Shown here piece after piece: positions 59,932 through 64,000 of a DNA stretch of 64,000 bases. The notes under the pieces were generated by a model. That model was not told where the DNA came from. It did no database searches and was given only the letters and a program-made list of their open reading frames with translations. How positions within the stretch are numbered: position 1 is the first letter of the stretch; each line of letters opens with the position of its first letter. Position numbers and translations under genes: made by a program. This DNA comes from a bacterium (GTDB lineage: Bacteria > Myxococcota > UBA727 > JAUIJE01), in NCBI GenBank assembly GCA_030431455.1, contig JAUIJE010000014.1:124001-188000 (forward strand), given 5' to 3'.

Positions 59932-61479
59932 ATGACCGCGGGGCAGTATCGCGAGCTCGACAAACTCGCCGAGGGCGGGATGGCCGAGATCCGCGCCGGG
60001 ACCGGCCCCGACGACCGCGCGGTGGTGATCAAGCGCATCCGCATCCACCTCCTGTACGACGACGACCACCGCCGCTTGTTCGCGGACGAAGGCGCGTTGT
60101 GCGCGCGGCTGTCACACAAACACATTGTCGAGTTGCTCGATGCCGGCGAAGACGACTGCGGCCCGTACCTGGTGTTCGAGTACGTACCGGGCACCGATCT
60201 CGGCGTGGTCCTCGAGCAACGGCAAGCCGAAGGCCGCCCGCTGGAGCCGGCCCAGGTCCTGGCGGTGGCGTTGCCGCTGATGCGGGCCTTGGCCTACGCC
60301 CACAATGTCTGTGCAGATGACGGCGCCTCGCTCTGCGTGGTGCACCGCGACGTGTCGCCGGGCAACGTCCTGCTCGGGGACAACGGGGACGTGAAGCTGG
60401 TGGACTTCGGGGTCGCGGCCTCGACGCTGCGCACCGACGCCACCGTGGCCGGCGAGATGAAAGGCAAGTTCGCCTACATGGCCCCCGAGCAGACCCGGGG
60501 CGAGGCGGTCGATGCCCGGGCGGACATCTTCTCGGCGGGGGTGGTGCTGTACGAGATGCTCACCGCCGAGCACTTGTTCGACGCCGCCACCGACGCGGAC
60601 GTGGTGCACGCGGTGCGCACCTCGGCGGTGCCGGACATCCGCGCCAAAAACCCCGCCGTGCCCGACGAGCTGGCCGCCTTGGTGGGCGAGATGTTGGCCA
60701 AAGACAAAGACGCGCGCCCGGCCTCCGCCGCCGCCGTCGTCGAGCGCCTGCAAGACATCGCCGAGCTGTATTGCTGGGACCAAGGCCACAAGCGGCACGT
60801 GACCCGGCTCTGTCTCGAGCACCCCCGGGCGGTCGAGAACGCCGAGGACAGCGGCGCCCGCCGCCGTCACACCCAGCGGGTGCTCGGGGCCGACGCGGGC
60901 CTGACCGTGGTGCCCGACCGCGGCCGCGGGGTGCCGGTCTGGGCGTGGGCCTTTGTGCTCGTCCTCGTCGTGGGGGTGGGCGCGGCTTTGGCGTGGCCCG
61001 CGGCGGTGGTCGAGCGGCCCCTGCCCCCGTCGGCGGTGACCGGCCAAGACCCGCCGGTGCTCACCCCCGGCCCGCCGGACCTGACCCCCCCGGGGCCCAC
61101 CGAGGTCACGGTCTCGACCACGGTGTTGGCCGACCCGGTGCGGGGCTCGGCGCCCGCCCCCGCGCGCCCGTCGGTGCGCCCGCGCCCGGCGCGGTCGCGG
61201 CCGGTGAAGGTGGCCCAGGCCGACGCCGCGCCGCGGCCGGTGGACAAACGCCGCCCGGTGGCGAGCGGGTTTGGCGAGGTGTTCATCTCCAGTGAGCCGT
61301 GGGCGGAGGTCTACGTCGACGGGGCGAAGTTTGGCGTGACCCCGCTGGCGGGCAAGAAGCTCTCTGCGGGACCGCACACGGTGCGGCTGTACAACCCGCA
61401 CTACAAGCTCGAGCGGACCTTCACCGTGGACGTGGGCGCGGACCAAGCGATTCGCAAGTTCGTCGACTTGACGAAATAG
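59932..61479 (+). CDS. Membrane Ser/Thr protein kinase with PEGA domain
   Basis: 515 aa. The kinase domain is at ~6-275: [13 protein letters not shown] (Gly-loop), K34 in VVIKRI, H138-R-D140 in [16 protein letters not shown] in [11 protein letters not shown], and [10 protein letters not shown]. These are the key Hanks-type residues, so it should be active. A TM segment is at ~333-358 ([21 protein letters not shown]), then a Pro-rich extracytoplasmic linker. A C-terminal PEGA domain at ~447-510 ([42 protein letters not shown]) is common in myxobacterial proteins. It likely senses or signals at the envelope; the neighbouring FlgO-like/GD pair could be its partners. Confidence 0.93.
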   Translation: MTAGQYRELDKLAEGGMAEIRAGTGPDDRAVVIKRIRIHLLYDDDHRRLFADEGALCARLSHKHIVELLDAGEDDCGPYLVFEYVPGTDLGVVLEQRQAEGRPLEPAQVLAVALPLMRALAYAHNVCADDGASLCVVHRDVSPGNVLLGDNGDVKLVDFGVAASTLRTDATVAGEMKGKFAYMAPEQTRGEAVDARADIFSAGVVLYEMLTAEHLFDAATDADVVHAVRTSAVPDIRAKNPAVPDELAALVGEMLAKDKDARPASAAAVVERLQDIAELYCWDQGHKRHVTRLCLEHPRAVENAEDSGARRRHTQRVLGADAGLTVVPDRGRGVPVWAWAFVLVLVVGVGAALAWPAAVVERPLPPSAVTGQDPPVLTPGPPDLTPPGPTEVTVSTTVLADPVRGSAPAPARPSVRPRPARSRPVKVAQADAAPRPVDKRRPVASGFGEVFISSEPWAEVYVDGAKFGVTPLAGKKLSAGPHTVRLYNPHYKLERTFTVDVGADQAIRKFVDLTK

Positions 61480-61515
61480 CGGGCCCTCTTCCGGCCGGCG
61501 GTCGGGGCGCGCCGG

Positions 61516-62433
61516 TCAGCGGCGGCGGCGCAGGCGGCCGAGCCACAGCCCGGGCAACAGCACCGCCGCGAACGAACCCCCGACCGGGCAGCCCGAATCC
61601 GGCGGGTCGTCGGGGGCGGGCTCGGGCTCGGGTTGGGCCTCGGGCTCAGGTTGGGCCTCGGGCTCAGGTTGGGCCTCGGGCTCGGGCTGGTTGGCCAAAA
61701 GCTCGTCGGTCTCGTCGAGAAACGGCTGGATGAAGTCGTCGACGTGGGCGTCGACCCGCACCATGATCGTGTCCTCGCCGCAGGTGGACACCGCGTGCAT
61801 GATGCCCGCGACCTGCCCGTCGACGAACGCGGAGCCGCCGCTGTCCCCAAAACAACCGCCCCCTTGTCCCCCCGCGGCGACAAAGAAGTCCTCGTCGAGC
61901 CACTGCAGCGGGCTTTGCACCTCGCGTTTTTGGCCTTCGAAGTCATTGTCATTGGATCGGCCGAACCCGACCATGGTCACCGGGGCCCCGAACAGGTTGT
62001 TGGTCATCGGGGCGGTGCGGAACGGGGTCGGGTCCACCGGGGCGGCTTGGCTGAGGCGGAGCAGGGCGACGTCGTACGCGGTGCCCGCGCCGTCGTTTTG
62101 TTGCCAGTCGGGGTGCAGCACTTCGCGCCCCACCGTGACCTGCTGGCCGCCTTCCCAAATGGAGTCCCCGAACAGCACATTCAAAAACCCGCCGTTGTTG
62201 CCGTCGAGACAATGCGACGCGGTCAACACCACCCAGGGGTGAATCAACGTGCCGGTGCAGAAGATGTTGTTCCCGCCGTTGACCAGGCCCACGGTGCCCG
62301 GGTACCCGCTGGTGAGGGTGCCGTTGTAAATGGCATGTTCGCCCCGCGCTTCGTGGTCGACGTCAAACGACGACGGGGCGCAGCCGATGAGCCCGGCCAG
62401 CACCCAGGTGGCGAGGCCGGGGCGGGCCCTCAC
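61516..62433 (-). CDS. S1-family (trypsin-like) protease with PEPEAQ spacer and Cys-TM-Arg tail
   Basis: 305 aa from a GTG overlapping the upstream stop (GTGA). The signal peptide ends VLAGLIGC. The trypsin domain is at ~33-235: IYNGTLTSGYPGTVGLV, then His in LTASHCLD, Asp in YDVALLRL and Ser in CFGDSGGSA, so the triad looks complete. A spacer of three QPEPEA units plus PEPAPDDPPD leads to GCPVGGSFAAVLLPGLWLGRLRRRR: Cys, hydrophobic stretch and Arg cluster like MYXO-CTERM surface-sorting tails. Almost certainly an exported, surface-attached protease, possibly for prey or polymer degradation. Very close paralogue of the next gene. Confidence 0.88.
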   Translation of the reverse strand: MRARPGLATWVLAGLIGCAPSSFDVDHEARGEHAIYNGTLTSGYPGTVGLVNGGNNIFCTGTLIHPWVVLTASHCLDGNNGGFLNVLFGDSIWEGGQQVTVGREVLHPDWQQNDGAGTAYDVALLRLSQAAPVDPTPFRTAPMTNNLFGAPVTMVGFGRSNDNDFEGQKREVQSPLQWLDEDFFVAAGGQGGGCFGDSGGSAFVDGQVAGIMHAVSTCGEDTIMVRVDAHVDDFIQPFLDETDELLANQPEPEAQPEPEAQPEPEAQPEPEPAPDDPPDSGCPVGGSFAAVLLPGLWLGRLRRRR

Positions 62434-63359
62434 GGCGCCATCCGGCGCCGGCGCAGCCAGAGCGCAGGGAGCAATACCGCCGCGAACGATCCGCCCCCCA
62501 CCGGGCAGCCGGACCCGGCGCCGTCGCCTTCGGGCTCGGGCTGGGCTTCGGGCTCGGGCTGGGCTTCAGGCTCGGGCTGGGCCTCGGGCTCGGGCTGGGC
62601 CTCGGGCTCGGGCTGGTTGGCCAAAAGCTCGTCGGTCTCGTCGAGGAACGGCTGGATGAAGCTGTCCACGTGGATGTCCACCCGCACCATGGTGGTGTCT
62701 TGGCCGCACACCGAGCCGGCGTGGATGATGCCCGCGACCTCGCCCTCGAGGAACGCCGAACCGCCGCTGTCCCCAAAACACGACCCGCCTTGCCCCCCAA
62801 AGGTGGTGAAGAACGCTTCGTTCATCCATTCGATGGGGCTTTGCACCTCGCGTTTTTGGCCTTCGAATTCATTGTCATTGGATCGGCCGAACCCGACCAT
62901 GGTCACCTGGTCGCCGTAGTGGCTGTTGTTGAGCGGCGCGGTGCGAAACGGGGTCGGGTCCACCGGCGCGGCTTGGCTCAACCGCAGCAAGCCCACGTCG
63001 TACCAGGCCCCCGCGCCGTCCCCTTGTTGCCAGTTGGGGTGCAGGACCTCGCGGCCCACCGTGACCTGTTGGCCGCCCTCCCAAATGGAGTCCCCGAACA
63101 GCACATTCAAAAACCCGCCGCTGTTGCCGTCGAGACAATGCGACGCGGTCATCACCACCCAGGGATGGATCAACGTGCCGGTGCAGAAGACATTGCCGCC
63201 GCCGTTGACCAGCCCGACGGTGCCGGGATACCCGCTGGTCAGCGTGCCGTTGTAAATCGCCTGGTCGGTCTGGGCTTGTTGCGCCACGTCCCAATCAGAC
63301 GGCGCACACGCGGCCAGCGCCGCCGCCCACACCAGGCCAAGTCCTCGCCAACACTTCAT
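62430..63359 (-). CDS. S1-family (trypsin-like) protease, paralogue
   Basis: 309 aa from the ATG at 63359. The signal peptide ends AALAAC. The triad motifs MTASHCLD, YDVGLLRL and CFGDSGGSA match the downstream copy nearly residue for residue. The spacer has four QPEPEA units plus QPEPEG, one more than its neighbour, followed by SGCPVGGGSFAAVLLPALWLRRRR. Long stretches of DNA identity (for example around 63070-63125 and 62150-62210) indicate a recent tandem duplication or ongoing gene conversion. Its stop overlaps the second copy's GTG, so they are cotranscribed. Confidence 0.9.
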   Translation of the reverse strand: MKCWRGLGLVWAAALAACAPSDWDVAQQAQTDQAIYNGTLTSGYPGTVGLVNGGGNVFCTGTLIHPWVVMTASHCLDGNSGGFLNVLFGDSIWEGGQQVTVGREVLHPNWQQGDGAGAWYDVGLLRLSQAAPVDPTPFRTAPLNNSHYGDQVTMVGFGRSNDNEFEGQKREVQSPIEWMNEAFFTTFGGQGGSCFGDSGGSAFLEGEVAGIIHAGSVCGQDTTMVRVDIHVDSFIQPFLDETDELLANQPEPEAQPEPEAQPEPEAQPEPEAQPEPEGDGAGSGCPVGGGSFAAVLLPALWLRRRRMAP

Positions 63360-63381
63360 TTTCCGCCTCCGGCAACCCTAT

Positions 63382-63398
63382 GGTGGTATCGCACCACC
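63382..63398. promoter_or_regulatory. Inverted repeat between the protease pair and the PLD gene
   Basis: GGTGGT (63382-63387) and ACCACC (63393-63398) flank ATCGC, in the 102-bp gap between divergent starts at 63359 and 63462. It could be a shared operator. Confidence 0.4.
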
Positions 63399-63461
63399 CT
63401 GATTGTTCAACTGGATCCCCCCGCGCCCCGGGCGCGGCCCGGCGCGGAAGGCCGCCTCTGC

Positions 63462-64000
63462 ATGCCCTCGGACAACCAACGGGACCTGATCGGACTGCTC
63501 GACCGCCGCCAGCACCCTGGCTCCCGGGCCCGGGACCGGTTCATTCGGTTGTGGGGCACGACCTTGGCCCGGCTCACCCGCCTGGGCGGACTGTCCGATC
63601 ACAACCGGGTCACGCTCTACACAGATGGCGACGACGCCTTCGCCGCGATGCTCGCGGCGATGGAGAAGGCCCAAAAACGCGTGTGGCTCGAGACCTACAT
63701 CTACGAGCCCGACCGGCTTGGCCACAAGGTGCTCGACGCCCTGGTCGCGGCCCGGCAGCGGGGCGCGGACGTGGTGCTCATCGTCGACGACATCGGGTCG
63801 GGCACCGCCCCGGAGAAGTTTTTTGCCCCGTTGCGCGAGGCGGGGGGCGAGGTGCTGCGCTTCAACCCCGCGCGGTTGTTTCGCCGGCCCCGCGGGGGGC
63901 GGGTGACCTCACGGCTCACCCGCGATCACCGCAAGATCCTCATCGTCGACGACGACATCGGCTTCACCGGGGGCATGAATGTGTCCGAGGACTACGCGGG
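63462..64000 (+). CDS. Phospholipase D/cardiolipin-synthase-like protein, C-terminus cut off
   Basis: The frame is open from the ATG at 63462 to the window edge (179 codons). After a basic N-terminus, NRVTLYTDGDDAFAAMLAAMEKAQKRVWLETYIYEPDRLGHKVLDALVAARQRGADVVLIVDDIGS and REAGGEVLRFNP lead to DHRKILIVDDDIGFTGGMNVSEDY. The HxK(x4)D motif is HRKILIVD, the first HKD site. This arrangement (ETYIY, GS, GGxN) is typical of cardiolipin synthases and PLD transphosphatidylases. The second HKD lies beyond the edge. The start lacks strong support, but no other start is near. Confidence 0.85.
   Translation, partial: MPSDNQRDLIGLLDRRQHPGSRARDRFIRLWGTTLARLTRLGGLSDHNRVTLYTDGDDAFAAMLAAMEKAQKRVWLETYIYEPDRLGHKVLDALVAARQRGADVVLIVDDIGSGTAPEKFFAPLREAGGEVLRFNPARLFRRPRGGRVTSRLTRDHRKILIVDDDIGFTGGMNVSEDYA

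Overview
The window is about 70% G+C, densely coded, with very GC-rich third codon positions, many GTG starts, and gene pairs joined by ATGA, GTGA or TGATG overlaps. Secreted lipoproteins dominate. Several carry Gly-Asp dipeptide tracts, RCC1/PQQ/Rhs-type repeats or cysteine clusters. There is also a PEGA-tailed Ser/Thr kinase, and two trypsin-like proteases end in a Pro-Glu spacer plus a Cys/hydrophobic/Arg-cluster tail. This mix points to a Myxococcota-type (former Deltaproteobacteria) chromosome. I saw no rRNA, tRNA, CRISPR array or complete IS element.

Layout, 0-18 kb. The left edge cuts an M1 aminopeptidase. Next is a tightly coupled four-gene minus-strand operon: a one-TM protein, an HTTM (vitamin-K-carboxylase-like) membrane protein, a Rieske non-haem iron oxygenase and a small protein with an apparent frameshift. 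On the plus strand follow a secreted protein, rseP with an extra PDZ-like segment and a methyltransferase. A Gly-Asp-tract lipoprotein faces them. A TetR gene and two paralogous secreted proteins share a promoter region with two palindromic operators. Then come recX in a three-gene operon and the mhpF-mhpE acetaldehyde/aldolase pair.

18-28 kb. Lipoproteins, an M28 peptidase, an ArsR-AHSA1 pair, a triple 81-bp intergenic repeat, a MarR/ABM divergent pair, an operon holding an orphan GspC-like PDZ protein and a stand-alone E2-like acyltransferase, and a gene joining a transposase-type HTH to a Cys/His cluster.

28-45 kb. A 3,282-residue Rhs lipoprotein (ZU5-like, thrombospondin type 3, Rhs repeats, variable-looking tip) fills 10 kb. 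It is followed by TetR, a PQQ-type beta-propeller lipoprotein, AraC, a small membrane protein, a cupin and an N-formylglutamate-amidohydrolase-like protein.

45-64 kb. A SnoaL-like protein, a subtilase-like protein, five overlapping or closely spaced mini cysteine lipoproteins, hrcA-grpE-dnaK, a LysR/GST divergent pair, an archaemetzincin, a DUF420 protein, a second Gly-Asp/RCC1 lipoprotein coupled to a FlgO/CsgG-like protein, a Ser/Thr kinase, twin S1 proteases and a partial phospholipase-D/cardiolipin-synthase gene.

The most interesting items are the HTTM-Rieske operon, the cysteine mini-lipoprotein family (one of its domains is also fused to the gene beside mhpF), the giant Rhs lipoprotein, the intergenic repeat family, and an excess of CAATG/CATTG words across the window. 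Everything here was read by eye; no database search was run.
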